A stretch of DNA of 64,000 nt from Clostridiales bacterium (lineage in GTDB: Bacteria > Bacillota > Clostridia > Saccharofermentanales > Saccharofermentanaceae): positions 1-64,000 of the forward strand of contig JAFZWA010000003.1 in the NCBI GenBank assembly GCA_017617525.1, read 5' to 3'. The position numbers and the translations under genes were made by a program. Below are positions 28,597-38,083 of the stretch, piece after piece; positions within the stretch are counted from its first letter, which is position 1; every line of letters starts with the position of its first letter. A model generated the notes under the pieces. That model ran no database searches. It was not told the origin of the DNA and saw only the letters and a program-made list of their open reading frames with translations.

Positions 28597-30100
28597 GAAC
28601 ACCGGATTCCTGGAGTACGAACGAGCCATCGGCCCGGATCGTGATGTCAAAGAACGTATCCATGATTACCGCGAAGTACATCAGATGTACCAGAGTGAAG
28701 AAGCGGCCAGGACCCAGGGCGCGCGCTGCATGGACTGCGGTGTACCGTTCTGCCAGACCGGTATGTTCCTGGGACGTGGTGCCACAGGCTGCCCGCTTTC
28801 CAACCTGATCCCTGAGTTCAACGATCTTCTGTATCAGGGTCATTTCGAAGACGCATACAGAAGGTTGAGAAAAACCAACGGTTTCCCGGAGTTTACCGGC
28901 CGTGTCTGTCCGGCGCTCTGCGAAGGCGCCTGCACTTGCGGACATAACTTCGCGTCGACTTCGGTCAGAAATAACGAATGGTTCCTTTCCGAGACCGCGT
29001 GGAAAAAAGGCTACATGAAACCGAATCCGCCGAAGAGCCGCACAGGTAAGAAAGTCGCGGTCATCGGTTCCGGCCCGTCAGGACTTTCCTGTGCGGATCA
29101 GCTCAATCACGCGGGTCACAGTGTCACCGTTTTTGAAAGAGCGGACCGTCCGGGCGGACTTCTCATGTACGGTATCCCGAACATGAAGCTTGATAAACAG
29201 GTCATCCTCCGTCGTGTCAAACTGATGGAAGAGGAAGGCGTGAAGTTTAAGTGCGGTGTCGAAGTCGGGCAAGACATCACCGTAGAAGAGATCAAGAGCT
29301 CTTTTGACGCGGTAGTTCTGTGCTGTGGCGCGACCAAGCCGAGAAACCTCGTTGTCGAAGGAAGAGATCTGAAGGGCATCCACTTTGCGGTCGATTACCT
29401 GAGAACAAATACACAGGCGCTTTTCGCGAAGGATCACTTCGATAAGGAAGGCCCGGCTCCGGATCTTGCGATCTCCGCAAAGGGCAAGCACGTCGTCATC
29501 ATCGGAGGCGGTGATACCGGTACGGACTGCTCCGCGACCGCGACGCGTCAAGGCGCTAAGAGCGTTACACAGCTTGAGATCATGGGACCGCTTCCGGAAA
29601 AGCGCGCGGCGAATAACCCGTGGCCGGAGTATCCGTTCGTTAAGAAAGTCGATTACGGCCAGGAAGAAGTTGCCGCAGTATACGGCGATGATCCGAGACA
29701 GTATTTCATGTCGACCGAGAAATTCATCGGCGACAGCAAGGGCAACGTCAAGAAGCTTCAGGTTGTTCAGGTCTCCTGGCAGAAGGATGACAAATCCGGC
29801 CGAATGATCCCGGTACCTGTAGATTCGACCAGAAAGACGATCGACGCGGATCTTGTTATTCTCGCGATGGGCTTCCTCGGACCGGAAGATACGGTTCCGT
29901 CCGCGCTGAAACTCGACCGTGACGGAAGATCCAATGTCTCCGCGGAGTTCGGAAAATTCCAAACGAATGTGGATGGTGTTTTCGTTGCCGGCGATATGAG
30001 AAGAGGCCAGTCTCTCGTCGTATGGGCACTGACAGAAGGCCGCGGAGCCGCAAGAGAATGCGATAAGTACCTCATGGGCGGACACGGAGTTCTGGCGTAA
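28589..30100 (+). CDS. gltD: Glutamate synthase small subunit
   Basis: 503 residues. The N-terminal Fe-S domain has CMDCGVPFC and [12 protein letters not shown] cysteines, then FAD-binding [17 protein letters not shown] and NADPH-binding [14 protein letters not shown], with the closing [18 protein letters not shown]. It passes electrons from NAD(P)H to GltB. The start overlaps the gltB 3' end, and GGGAGG lies within the gltB tail, so expression is coupled. A new promoter follows 8 bp after its stop. Confidence 0.96.
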   Translation: MGKNTGFLEYERAIGPDRDVKERIHDYREVHQMYQSEEAARTQGARCMDCGVPFCQTGMFLGRGATGCPLSNLIPEFNDLLYQGHFEDAYRRLRKTNGFPEFTGRVCPALCEGACTCGHNFASTSVRNNEWFLSETAWKKGYMKPNPPKSRTGKKVAVIGSGPSGLSCADQLNHAGHSVTVFERADRPGGLLMYGIPNMKLDKQVILRRVKLMEEEGVKFKCGVEVGQDITVEEIKSSFDAVVLCCGATKPRNLVVEGRDLKGIHFAVDYLRTNTQALFAKDHFDKEGPAPDLAISAKGKHVVIIGGGDTGTDCSATATRQGAKSVTQLEIMGPLPEKRAANNPWPEYPFVKKVDYGQEEVAAVYGDDPRQYFMSTEKFIGDSKGNVKKLQVVQVSWQKDDKSGRMIPVPVDSTRKTIDADLVILAMGFLGPEDTVPSALKLDRDGRSNVSAEFGKFQTNVDGVFVAGDMRRGQSLVVWALTEGRGAARECDKYLMGGHGVLA

Positions 30101-30108
30101 GAGACTTA

Positions 30109-30137
30109 TTGAGAAAGAAGAAAAAACCCGATACAAT
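30109..30137 (+). promoter_or_regulatory. Promoter of the LUD-protein gene
   Basis: TTGAGA (30109-30114), 17-bp spacer, TACAAT (30132-30137), 49 bp before the start codon. Confidence 0.7.
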
Positions 30138-30186
30138 GGGACATAACGAAAGCCGGTCGCTTTGATCCGGAAAGGGAGGTTGTCCT

Positions 30187-30816
30187 ATGCACGAAATCGA
30201 GAAACAGAGAAATACGCTTCTTTCGAAGAAGATCATCGACGGACTTAAGTCCAGAAACATGACGGGCTATTTTGCCGAGACAAAAGAAGAGGCTCTGGCA
30301 AAAGCACTTGAGCTCATTCCGGAGGGTTCCTCGGTCACGATGGGCGGCGCGATGAGCGCGCACGAGATCGGCCTGGTCGACGCTCTGAAAAACGGAAACT
30401 ACAACTTCATCGATCGTGATAACTACGAAGATAAGCGCGCGGCGATGCTCGCGGCTTACGACGCGGATGTCTTCATTTCTTCTGCGAATGCCATGACCGA
30501 TGATGGTATCCTCGTCAATATCGACGGAAACGCGAACCGTGTATCCGCGATCGCGCAGGGACCGAGAAAAGTCGTATTCATCGTCGGCATGAATAAGATC
30601 ACGAGCGATATCGATTCCGCCATGAAGCGCGCGAGAAATATCGCGGCTCCGGTAAACTGCCAACGTTTCGGTCTTTCCACGCCTTGCTCGAAGACGGGCG
30701 CGTGCATGAACTGTAAGTCTCCTGACACCATCTGCTGTCAGTTCCTGATTACAAGATTCTCTCGTCACGCGGATCGCATCCATGTTGTTCTGGTAAACGA
30801 AGATCTCGGATTCTGA
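30187..30816 (+). CDS. LUD-domain (LutC/DUF162-like) protein
   Basis: 209 residues, soluble. The sequence SVTMGGAMSAHEIGLVDAL, the ADVFISSANAMTDDG and GILVNIDGNANRVSAIAQGPRK... stretches (the glycine-rich core) are typical of LUD domains, found in lactate utilisation proteins LutB/LutC and in many stand-alone clostridial proteins. The C-terminal CSKTGACMNCKSPDTICC cluster could bind metal. No LutA or LutB is nearby, so a role in lactate oxidation is not supported. GGGAGG precedes the ATG. Confidence 0.82.
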   Translation: MHEIEKQRNTLLSKKIIDGLKSRNMTGYFAETKEEALAKALELIPEGSSVTMGGAMSAHEIGLVDALKNGNYNFIDRDNYEDKRAAMLAAYDADVFISSANAMTDDGILVNIDGNANRVSAIAQGPRKVVFIVGMNKITSDIDSAMKRARNIAAPVNCQRFGLSTPCSKTGACMNCKSPDTICCQFLITRFSRHADRIHVVLVNEDLGF

Positions 30817-30862
30817 TACATTTCAGGTATTTTGAACGTCAAATTAAAAATATCAATATTTT

Positions 30863-30903
30863 GGGGAATAGTTGCACTTATTGTTCATCATTCCCCATTT
30901 TTA
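30863..30903 (+). terminator. Possible terminator
   Basis: GGGGAAT (30863-30869) and ATTCCCC (30890-30896) followed by ATTTTTA. The loop is 20 bases, so moderate strength. Confidence 0.45.
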
Positions 30904-30957
30904 TTGCAACGAAAAAACTCGAATGATACCCTTGTTTCGTCGAGGGGGGATTTCATA

Positions 30958-31713
30958 ATGGTTGACGTAAAAGGACGCTGGGCCTTAGTTACAGGCGCGG
31001 CTAGAGGAATCGGATATGGAGCGGCGCTTTTCCTGGCGCAGAAAGGATGTAACCTCATCCTTCACGCAAGAACGAAAGAGCACTGCGAAGGTATCCTCGG
31101 TAAAGTCCGTGAATGCGGCGTTGACGCCGTTGTCGTAGAGGCGGAATTATCCGATCTTTCCCAGGTGGAAAAGATGCTTTCCGAGATCGATGCGCTCGGT
31201 GTGACCGTTGACATCGTTTTGAATAATGCCGGAGTTCAGGTCGCGTATAGAAACGAGTATCTGGATACCCCCGCTGAAGATTATGAGAAGAGCTTTAAGA
31301 TCAACACGATCGCTCCGATGATGATCACCTATCACTTTTTGAAGAAAATGGAAAAGACGGGCTTCGGCCGCATCGTCAACACGACGAGCGGTATTCGAAA
31401 CGAGCCCCAGCAGGCCGGCTATTCGGCCAGTAAAGCAGCACTCGACAAGGTCACTTGTGACCTTGCGGGAAAATATGACGGCACCGATATTTGCATCAAC
31501 GTGACTGACCCAGGATGGTGCCGTACCGACCTCGGCGGCAGCGCGGCTCCCAACTCTCCAGAGAGCTCGCTGCCGGGGGTCGTTGTCGGTGCTTTTGTCG
31601 ACGATAAAAGATCCGGCAGAAACCTCGCCGCGGGTGAGTTTTATGGTATGATGCTCGAAGAGGCAGTTGAAAAAGCCAAGAGTCTTCCGAAGTTTGAAGG
31701 AACTATGCCATGA
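30958..31713 (+). CDS. Short-chain dehydrogenase/reductase
   Basis: 251 residues. NAD(P)-binding TGAARGIGYGAA, NNAG (in VLNNAGVQ), and the catalytic Tyr-x3-Lys as YSASKAA with the preceding Ser in TTSG identify a classical SDR. The substrate is unknown. GAGGGGGG lies 9 bases upstream of ATG 30958; the longer open frame lacks a ribosome site. Its last four bases overlap the start of the cyclase-family gene (ATGA), so the two are coupled, and a shared small-molecule pathway is plausible. Confidence 0.87.
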   Translation: MVDVKGRWALVTGAARGIGYGAALFLAQKGCNLILHARTKEHCEGILGKVRECGVDAVVVEAELSDLSQVEKMLSEIDALGVTVDIVLNNAGVQVAYRNEYLDTPAEDYEKSFKINTIAPMMITYHFLKKMEKTGFGRIVNTTSGIRNEPQQAGYSASKAALDKVTCDLAGKYDGTDICINVTDPGWCRTDLGGSAAPNSPESSLPGVVVGAFVDDKRSGRNLAAGEFYGMMLEEAVEKAKSLPKFEGTMP

Positions 31714-32291
31714 TCTACGATATTACGCAGGAACTGTTCACATGCCGTGTTTTTCCGGGCGATCCGCAGCCTGTCGGTGAGCGCGTGCTTTCGACGGCAA
31801 ACGGTGACGTGTGTAACCTTACGAAGTTTTCCATGTGTGCCCATAACGGCACGCATGTCGACGCGCCTTTCCATTTCATCGGTGACGGCAAAACGATCGA
31901 TCAGGTCGATCTTTCTTCGTTTGTCGGTGATTGCTATGTCGGAACGGTGAACGGAAACGTTTCCGCCGATGACGCAAAAGCACTTTTATCCGCGGCTAAA
32001 GATGCCGGTGCCGCCGAGCGGATCCTCATTAAAGGGGACGCCGTCGTTACCAAAGAAGCCGCGGAGATCTTTGCCGAAGCAGGCATCCTTCTTTTAGGAA
32101 ACGAAAGCCAGACCGTCGGCCCCATGGAGGATCCGGCGCCGATCCATCTGGTCCTTCTCGGAAAAGGTATCGTACTTCTCGAAGGCATCGAGCTTTCGAA
32201 GGTTCCGGAAGGCAAGTACTTCTTAAGCGCCGCGCCGATCAATCTGGGCGGAGCGGACGGAGCTCCCTGCCGCGCGTATCTCATCGGCTGA
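31710..32291 (+). CDS. Cyclase-family hydrolase (kynurenine formamidase-like)
   Basis: 193 residues. The signature HNGTHVDAPFHF with two metal-binding His and Asp, DITQELF at the start, and the LLLGNESQTVGP and HLVLLGKGIVLLEGI segments fit the cyclase/arylformamidase family (metal-dependent hydrolases or dehydratases). It is coupled to the SDR gene. The kynurenine pathway is not otherwise evident here, so a different amide or lactone substrate is likely. A terminator follows. Confidence 0.85.
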   Translation: MIYDITQELFTCRVFPGDPQPVGERVLSTANGDVCNLTKFSMCAHNGTHVDAPFHFIGDGKTIDQVDLSSFVGDCYVGTVNGNVSADDAKALLSAAKDAGAAERILIKGDAVVTKEAAEIFAEAGILLLGNESQTVGPMEDPAPIHLVLLGKGIVLLEGIELSKVPEGKYFLSAAPINLGGADGAPCRAYLIG

Positions 32292-32314
32292 GCTTTTTGA
32301 GACGATAACGAACA

Positions 32315-32347
32315 GAGCCTTTGTGCCACGGCGCAAAGGCTCATTTT
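32315..32347 (+). terminator. Intrinsic terminator
   Basis: GAGCCTTTGTGCC/GCGCAAAGGCTC stem with ATTTTGT after it. Confidence 0.75.
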
Positions 32348-32350
32348 GTC

Positions 32351-32378
32351 TTGAGTAATAGCGTAAACATGGTACAAT
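32351..32378 (+). promoter_or_regulatory. Promoter of the P-type ATPase gene
   Basis: TTGAGT (32351-32356), 16-bp spacer, TACAAT (32373-32378). The transcript would have a leader of about 90 bases before the ATG. Confidence 0.55.
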
Positions 32379-32473
32379 AGGATTTGGTCAGATTCTTTCA
32401 AAGAGGGAATAAAAGAAAGGAATCCTATTGCCGGGTCGTCTCAAGGAGAAAGGACGCTCGGCGCAGACAGATT

Positions 32474-34804
32474 ATGGCATCAGAAAAGAAAAAGATAAGA
32501 ATATCCGCAAGAAATGATACGGTGGGAGCCATTATATTCCATAACGTATTCACTTACTTTAACCTTGTATTCGCGGTCATCGCGGTACTTTTGATCATCG
32601 CGAGATCCTATAGAGACCTGGCATTTCTGCCGATCATCATCGCGAACACCGGTATCGGTATTTTCCAGCAGCTGCGTTCCAAGAAGGTCCTTGACCAGTT
32701 AAGCGTACTGGCTCAGTCGAACTATACCGTCGAAAGAAACGGTGAAACAGTCACGATCCCTATGGATGAACTGGAAAAGGGAGATATCCTCTTCCTGGAG
32801 GGCGGTCAGCAGATCCCGGCTGACGGCGAACTTTGTGAAGGTACATTAAACGTAAACGAATCTCTTCTGACCGGTGAGGCGGACGAGATCGAAAAGACAG
32901 AGGGCGGCACCCTGATGTCCGGATCTTTCGTTGTTTCCGGCAAAGGTAAAGCGAAGCTTACCGCGGTCGGTGAAGACTGCTACGCCGCACAGCTGACAAC
33001 AAAGGCCCGTGAGATCAAAGACAAGAAGTCCGAGATGGTCAAAAACATCGAATTGATCATCAAGATCGCCGGTATCCTGATCATCCCGCTCGGTATCGCT
33101 CTTTATGTAGAAGGCGTCACGATCAACCACTTAACGGTAAGTGAATCCATCGTTGCCATGGTCGGCGCGATCATCGGAATGATCCCTGAAGGTCTTTATC
33201 TCCTTTTGACAGTCGCTCTTGCGCTCGGCGCGATGCACCTTGCGCAGAAACAGGTCCTTCTCCACGACATGAGAAGTATCGAGACACTCGCACGTGTCGA
33301 TGTCCTTTGCGTCGATAAGACAGGTACGATCACATCAAACGATATGAGCGTTACTGATATCTTCGCTCCGATGGGACCTGACGGAAAGAGAAAGACAGTG
33401 GACGATCCGGAAAAGTTCATGCTTTCCGAAAGACAGCTTCTTTCCCGCTATATCGCGACCGTTGACGACGGCAACATCACCATGAACGCACTTGTCGCTT
33501 ACTTTGATAAGGGCGAAGTATTTACCGACTGTCAGGTAACTCCGTTTACTTCCAAACTGAAGTATTCCGAGGTCATCTTAAAGGATAAGACCTATCGCCT
33601 CGGCGCTCCGGATATCCTTCTTTCAAAAGAGGATTACGGCAAGAACAGCGATATGATCGAAGAACAGGCAAATCAGGGACTTCGTGTCCTGGTATTCGCG
33701 GAAGTTGAAAAAGACGGACACATCGCTCCGGTGATGTTCATCGTCCTTAAGAACGGTATCCGTAAAAATGCCGAAGAGACCTTTGCTTACTTTAGAGAGC
33801 AGGGCGTTGAGGTCAAAGTCATTTCCGGTGATAACCCGCTGACGGTAAGTAAGATCGCGACCCAAGTCGGCATCAAGAACGCCGACAAATACGTCGACGC
33901 GACAACTCTTCAAACGGAAGAAGATATCGAAGAAGCCGTTAAGAAATATACGGTCTTCGGACGTGTTAAGCCGGAGCAGAAGAAGAGCATCGTTCTCGCG
34001 CTTAAGAAGTTCGGACTGAAAGTCGCCATGACCGGTGACGGTGTTAACGACATCCTCGCCATGAAGGAAGCAGACTGCTCCATCGCAATGGGCAACGGTT
34101 CCGACGCGGCCAGACAGGCGGCGCAGGTCGTTCTTTTGGACTCCGACTTTTCGCGCATGAAGGACATCGTTTCCAGAGGCCGCCAGATCATCAACAACAT
34201 TACAAGATCGTCTACGGTCTTCCTCTTTAAGAACATTTTCTCGGCGCTGCTTGCGATCTGCGCGATCGTAGCGTCGTTTACCTATCCGCTCAAACCGGCA
34301 CAGGTCGCGCTCGTAACACTTTTCAACACAGGTGTTCCGGCATTCCTTCTGTCTCTTGAGCCCAACATCAGAAAGCAGAAACAGGAGTTCTTCCGAAAGA
34401 TCTTAACGAATGCCGGACCTGCCTCATTTACGGCCTTCTTCACGATCGCTGTTCTTTCCATGTTCGGTGAGAAAAGGAACATTCCCGCTGACAGCATCGG
34501 CATGATCGCCACATACCTTATGGCGATCGCGGCATTCATGCTGCTCGTTCATATCAGCAGACCTCTGAACACTTACCGTTCGATCGTTATCCAGCTGATG
34601 TTCTTCGGATTTATCTTCTCGCTCTTGATCCCGTTCACACGCTACTACTACAAGGTCACAGACCTTACCGCGTACGAACTTAAGATCCTGATGCTCTTTG
34701 CCGTTGCGGAGATGGTCATCATCAAAGTCCTGATATTTGCCCTCGAGCACATCAGAAAGAGAAAGAGAGTCGAAGAACTCAAGGCGATCGGTCGTTGGAA
34801 ATGA
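32474..34804 (+). CDS. Cation-transporting P-type ATPase (CtpE/calcium-type branch likely)
   Basis: 776 residues. Actuator motif LTGEADE, phosphorylation motif DKTGTIT (Asp281), hinge TGDGVNDILAMKEAD (from about 520), and membrane segments at ~27-60, 195-250 and five or six after 585. The M4 motif is IPEGL, as in P2-type and CtpE-like pumps, not CPx, so heavy metal export is unlikely; calcium or magnesium is inferred. The N-terminus lacks metal-binding domains. The only good start in frame is ATG 32474, though its ribosome site is weak and distant (GGAGAAAGGA). It may head the signalling run that follows after 85 bp. Confidence 0.85.
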   Translation: MASEKKKIRISARNDTVGAIIFHNVFTYFNLVFAVIAVLLIIARSYRDLAFLPIIIANTGIGIFQQLRSKKVLDQLSVLAQSNYTVERNGETVTIPMDELEKGDILFLEGGQQIPADGELCEGTLNVNESLLTGEADEIEKTEGGTLMSGSFVVSGKGKAKLTAVGEDCYAAQLTTKAREIKDKKSEMVKNIELIIKIAGILIIPLGIALYVEGVTINHLTVSESIVAMVGAIIGMIPEGLYLLLTVALALGAMHLAQKQVLLHDMRSIETLARVDVLCVDKTGTITSNDMSVTDIFAPMGPDGKRKTVDDPEKFMLSERQLLSRYIATVDDGNITMNALVAYFDKGEVFTDCQVTPFTSKLKYSEVILKDKTYRLGAPDILLSKEDYGKNSDMIEEQANQGLRVLVFAEVEKDGHIAPVMFIVLKNGIRKNAEETFAYFREQGVEVKVISGDNPLTVSKIATQVGIKNADKYVDATTLQTEEDIEEAVKKYTVFGRVKPEQKKSIVLALKKFGLKVAMTGDGVNDILAMKEADCSIAMGNGSDAARQAAQVVLLDSDFSRMKDIVSRGRQIINNITRSSTVFLFKNIFSALLAICAIVASFTYPLKPAQVALVTLFNTGVPAFLLSLEPNIRKQKQEFFRKILTNAGPASFTAFFTIAVLSMFGEKRNIPADSIGMIATYLMAIAAFMLLVHISRPLNTYRSIVIQLMFFGFIFSLLIPFTRYYYKVTDLTAYELKILMLFAVAEMVIIKVLIFALEHIRKRKRVEELKAIGRWK

Positions 34805-34889
34805 CCCCTTCTGTCTTTATTTCCTCGGGCAAATATTATAAAATAAGTTTGTCAACTATTGACGGGGGAGAAGTACAAGGGAAGTTCAT

Positions 34890-36275
34890 ATGGTTCTGAT
34901 AGATAAGATCAAAGGTTTATCTCTTAAGACAAAGATCATTATTTCCGCAGCGATCGTGCTCGTTATCGCCGCGATCATCGTCGTCTGGCTCTTGCTTTCG
35001 AAAAGCGGTATCACGGCAAATACGATGCGTCTTCTTCGTGTAGAAGGAACGGTCAACATCGAGGACGCGCAGGGAAGAGAAAAGCCTGTCATCGACAATA
35101 TCCGTTTCCAGAGCGGAGACGCTTTGAATACCGGTTTTGACGGACTTGCTTCCGTCGGACTTGACGACAGCAAGATCGTCACACTTCAGTCGGACAGCCG
35201 CGCGGAATTCCTTAAGAGCGGCAAAAAGCTCGAATTGAAGCTGACAAAAGGCGGCCTTTACTTCGAAGTCACCGAGAAACTCAATGACGATGAATCCTTT
35301 GAGATCAAGACATCGACTATGACGGTCGGCATCCGCGGTACATCCGGCTATGTTTTCTGTGATGACGACGGAAGACCGGCGGTCATTATCACCGACGGCA
35401 AGGTCCATATTGTCGCGAAGAACCCCGATACCGGCGAAGTCAAAGAGACCGACTGCGAAGCAGGTCATAAGGTCAAGGTCTACACATATTCCGACAGAAC
35501 GGAAAACACCGTAACATTTGAGGAAGAAGAGGTCGATGTGGAAGACTTAAACTACTTCACGCTGTCGATGATCGCGGAGAATGAGGAACTCCTCAACAAG
35601 GTCTGCGAGGATACAGGCTGGAGTAAGGAAGAGATCTTAGCCCTTTTCGAGGATCCGTATAAGGACATCGATCCTACAGAGTCGGAAGAAAGCAGTGAAG
35701 AATCATCCGATCCTTCAAAGGAAGATCCGCCGACATCCGAGCCATCGGAAGGCGATACGTCTGATACGTCTGACCCGTCCGAGCCATCCGATCCGGATGA
35801 CCCGACCAAGCCGTCGAAGCCGAAGAAGAATAAGACCACACCGACTCCGACGCCTGACCCGACGCCGTCGGAATCTTCGTCTGAGCCGTCAGGTTCTTCA
35901 TCCGAACCGTCGGGTTCGTCATCTGAGCCTTCAGGCTCTTCATCGGAGCCTTCCGGTTCTTCGTCCACGCCGTCTGAACCTTCGGAAGAGGATCCGGCAA
36001 ATGAATCGAATAATCCGGGTCCGGAGATCCCCGAAGACGATGAGTATAATGCTTACATTAAGAGCGTCTGGGATCCGAATGGTGACGGATCTGTATACAT
36101 TCTGACGCATCAAATGAATGAAGGCGGAGACAGCCCGGTCGCATTTGAATACATCGGATATATCAATGAGGACTGGCAGCATCTTGATCGTGAAGAGAAT
36201 GATGACGGTGGCTATGACTATTTTTATCTGGACGATGAAGAGGAGCCTGTAGTTTACTATTCCACCTCCGCTTAA
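34890..36275 (+). CDS. Membrane-anchored FecR-domain protein with Ser/Pro/Glu repeat
   Basis: 461 residues. One membrane segment at about 13-37, then a FecR-like domain (~45-205: MRLLRVEGTVNI, GDALNTGFDGLASVGLDD, IKTSTMTVGIRGTSGYV, VIITDGKVHIV), a helical stretch, a low-complexity Ser/Glu/Pro/Thr linker (~265-375) with a 7-residue repeat, and an acidic Tyr-rich C-terminus. FecR domains sense or transmit signals across membranes. GGGAA precedes the ATG. The stop TAA shares its last base with the next gene's ATG, so it is translationally coupled to the adenylate cyclase, which suggests a joint sensing role. Confidence 0.8.
   Translation: MVLIDKIKGLSLKTKIIISAAIVLVIAAIIVVWLLLSKSGITANTMRLLRVEGTVNIEDAQGREKPVIDNIRFQSGDALNTGFDGLASVGLDDSKIVTLQSDSRAEFLKSGKKLELKLTKGGLYFEVTEKLNDDESFEIKTSTMTVGIRGTSGYVFCDDDGRPAVIITDGKVHIVAKNPDTGEVKETDCEAGHKVKVYTYSDRTENTVTFEEEEVDVEDLNYFTLSMIAENEELLNKVCEDTGWSKEEILALFEDPYKDIDPTESEESSEESSDPSKEDPPTSEPSEGDTSDTSDPSEPSDPDDPTKPSKPKKNKTTPTPTPDPTPSESSSEPSGSSSEPSGSSSEPSGSSSEPSGSSSTPSEPSEEDPANESNNPGPEIPEDDEYNAYIKSVWDPNGDGSVYILTHQMNEGGDSPVAFEYIGYINEDWQHLDREENDDGGYDYFYLDDEEEPVVYYSTSA
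35874..35975 (+). repeat. 21-bp in-gene tandem repeat
   Basis: Four 21-bp units plus a partial fifth encode SSSEPSG repeats. Third bases vary between units (TCT/TCG/TCC, CCG/CCT), so the repeat is old or under protein-level selection and not freshly amplified. Confidence 0.8.
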
Positions 36276-38080
36276 TGCTTATGAAAAACGAGACCAATCG
36301 AAAACTTATATTTGCTCTGATCGGAGCTTTGATCGTTACCTTCTTCTGCGGAAGAGGATATCTCCGAAGCACCGACCAGTGGATGCAGGATAAGTTTTTC
36401 CAAAGGCCGGAAGCCGTTTCCGGCGATATCCTTCTGATCGGTATCACGAAAGAAGATATCGTGCGTTTTGGCCCGTACAGCACGTGGGATCGATCGATCA
36501 TGGCGTCGGCACTCGAAGCTCTTGGGTCAGATCCGGAAAATAAGCCTGCGGTCGTCGCGATCGATGTGCAGTACTTGGGAACCACCAACGAAGAATCCGA
36601 TAAAAGGCTTGCCGACGCTGCCGAAAACTTAGGAAATGTCATTACGGCTACGACCGCCAATCTCGGATCGAAATACTCCTTCGGATCGGGCGCGGTCACG
36701 ATAGATGACTACGCGATATTGGGATACGAAGAACCCTACGACGAACTGAAAAACGTTACTACGCAGGGTCACATCAACGCCATGCCGGATAAGGACGGTG
36801 TCCTTCGTCACGCGGTCCTTTACGTCGAACCGGACGGACAGCGAGTCTATTCCATGGCCTATCAGGCGGCAAGGATCTATGCCGAAAAGAACGGCATGAC
36901 GATCGAAGATCCGCCGGTAGATGAAAGAGGTCATTTCTATGTTCCGTTTTCCGCAAAACCGGACGGCTACTATGACGGTATCTCCTTAAGCCAGGTCATC
37001 GACGGAGAAGTACCGCCTTCGTTCTTTGCGGGAAAGATCGTATTCATCGGTCTGTTTACGACAGGTATTCAGGATGCTTACATCACCGCGATCGACAGAT
37101 CCACGCCGATGTACGGAGTGGAATACCAGGCAAATGTTGCTCAGTGCTATCTTGACGGAAACTACAAAACGGAAGTCTCCGATACGATCCAGCTTCTGGT
37201 GTTGGGTATCGTATGCTTCGCGTTCTTCTATTTCTGCTATAACCGAAGACTTCTTGTTACGGTACCGCTTCTGATCGTATTCCTCGTTCTCGGTATCGGA
37301 AGTTCAATGCTCCTTTATTCTGCCGGTTATATCACACATATCCTTTGGTTCCCTATGGGAATCATCGTGCTGTTTATCATCACGGAGGCAGGTAACTACA
37401 CAAGAGCCGCGATCGCCAGACAGAATGTCACGAGAACGTTCGAAAGATATGTTGCACCGAGCATCGTCGGCGAGATCTTAAAAGAGGGAACCGAGAACTT
37501 AAAGCTCGGCGGAAAACTCTGTGATATTGCGGTACTTTTCGTGGATATCCGAGGCTTTACGACGATGTCCGAAAGACTCTCTCCGGAGGAAGTCGTTCAC
37601 ATCTTAAACCAGTATCTGACGATGACCGCATCTTGTATCGAAAAGAACCACGGAACGCTCGACAAGTTCGTCGGAGACGCGACGATGGCTTTCTGGGGAG
37701 CGCCGCTTCCGCAGGAAGATCCGGTCATGGCAGCGGCAAAGACCGCGCTCGATATCATCGAAGGCGCCAAAGCACTTTCGATGAAACTGAAAGAAGAAAT
37801 CAACGAGGAGCTCAATGTCGGCGTCGGTGTTCACTTCGGACCTGCCGTTGTCGGTAACATGGGTTCGGAAAAGAGAATGGACTATACGGCGATCGGTGAT
37901 ACCGTAAATACGGCCGCCAGACTCGAGGCTAACGCGCCGGGCGGAACGGTCTATATCAGCCGCTCTGTCGCGGAAAAACTCGGCGATCGCATGAAATATG
38001 AATCTCTCGGTGATACGATCAAACTGAAGGGTAAGGCCGAGGGCTTCGAAGTATTGAAACTGCTTGGACCGGAGGAGTGA
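36275..38080 (+). CDS. CHASE2-domain adenylate cyclase (class III)
   Basis: 601 residues. One N-terminal membrane segment, a CHASE2 sensor domain outside the cell (~35-290), three membrane segments (~300-375), then a class III cyclase domain (~410-600). Catalytic residues: metal-binding Asp424 (FVDIRGFTT) and Asp468; Lys464 (LDKFVGD) and Asp536 (MDYTAIGDTVNTAARLE) match ATP-specific enzymes, so cAMP is the expected product. cAMP synthesis is uncommon in Clostridia. No obvious ribosome site; the TAATG junction with the FecR gene implies coupled translation. The GGDEF gene follows 3 bp later. Confidence 0.88.
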   Translation: MLMKNETNRKLIFALIGALIVTFFCGRGYLRSTDQWMQDKFFQRPEAVSGDILLIGITKEDIVRFGPYSTWDRSIMASALEALGSDPENKPAVVAIDVQYLGTTNEESDKRLADAAENLGNVITATTANLGSKYSFGSGAVTIDDYAILGYEEPYDELKNVTTQGHINAMPDKDGVLRHAVLYVEPDGQRVYSMAYQAARIYAEKNGMTIEDPPVDERGHFYVPFSAKPDGYYDGISLSQVIDGEVPPSFFAGKIVFIGLFTTGIQDAYITAIDRSTPMYGVEYQANVAQCYLDGNYKTEVSDTIQLLVLGIVCFAFFYFCYNRRLLVTVPLLIVFLVLGIGSSMLLYSAGYITHILWFPMGIIVLFIITEAGNYTRAAIARQNVTRTFERYVAPSIVGEILKEGTENLKLGGKLCDIAVLFVDIRGFTTMSERLSPEEVVHILNQYLTMTASCIEKNHGTLDKFVGDATMAFWGAPLPQEDPVMAAAKTALDIIEGAKALSMKLKEEINEELNVGVGVHFGPAVVGNMGSEKRMDYTAIGDTVNTAARLEANAPGGTVYISRSVAEKLGDRMKYESLGDTIKLKGKAEGFEVLKLLGPEE

Positions 38081-38083
38081 TAA

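Noticed and set aside
23761-28650. Several long minus-strand frames opposite gltB
   Set aside because: High-GC third positions of gltB create them; they are Arg/Asp/Val-rich and motif-free.
30863-30957. tRNA-like or riboswitch element upstream of the SDR gene
   Set aside because: Only a single GGGGAAT/ATTCCCC stem is visible, with no cloverleaf or known aptamer blocks.
35874-35975. Intergenic satellite or phase-variation repeat
   Set aside because: The 21-bp units are in frame in the FecR-type gene and vary at third positions; a unit change would not shift the frame.
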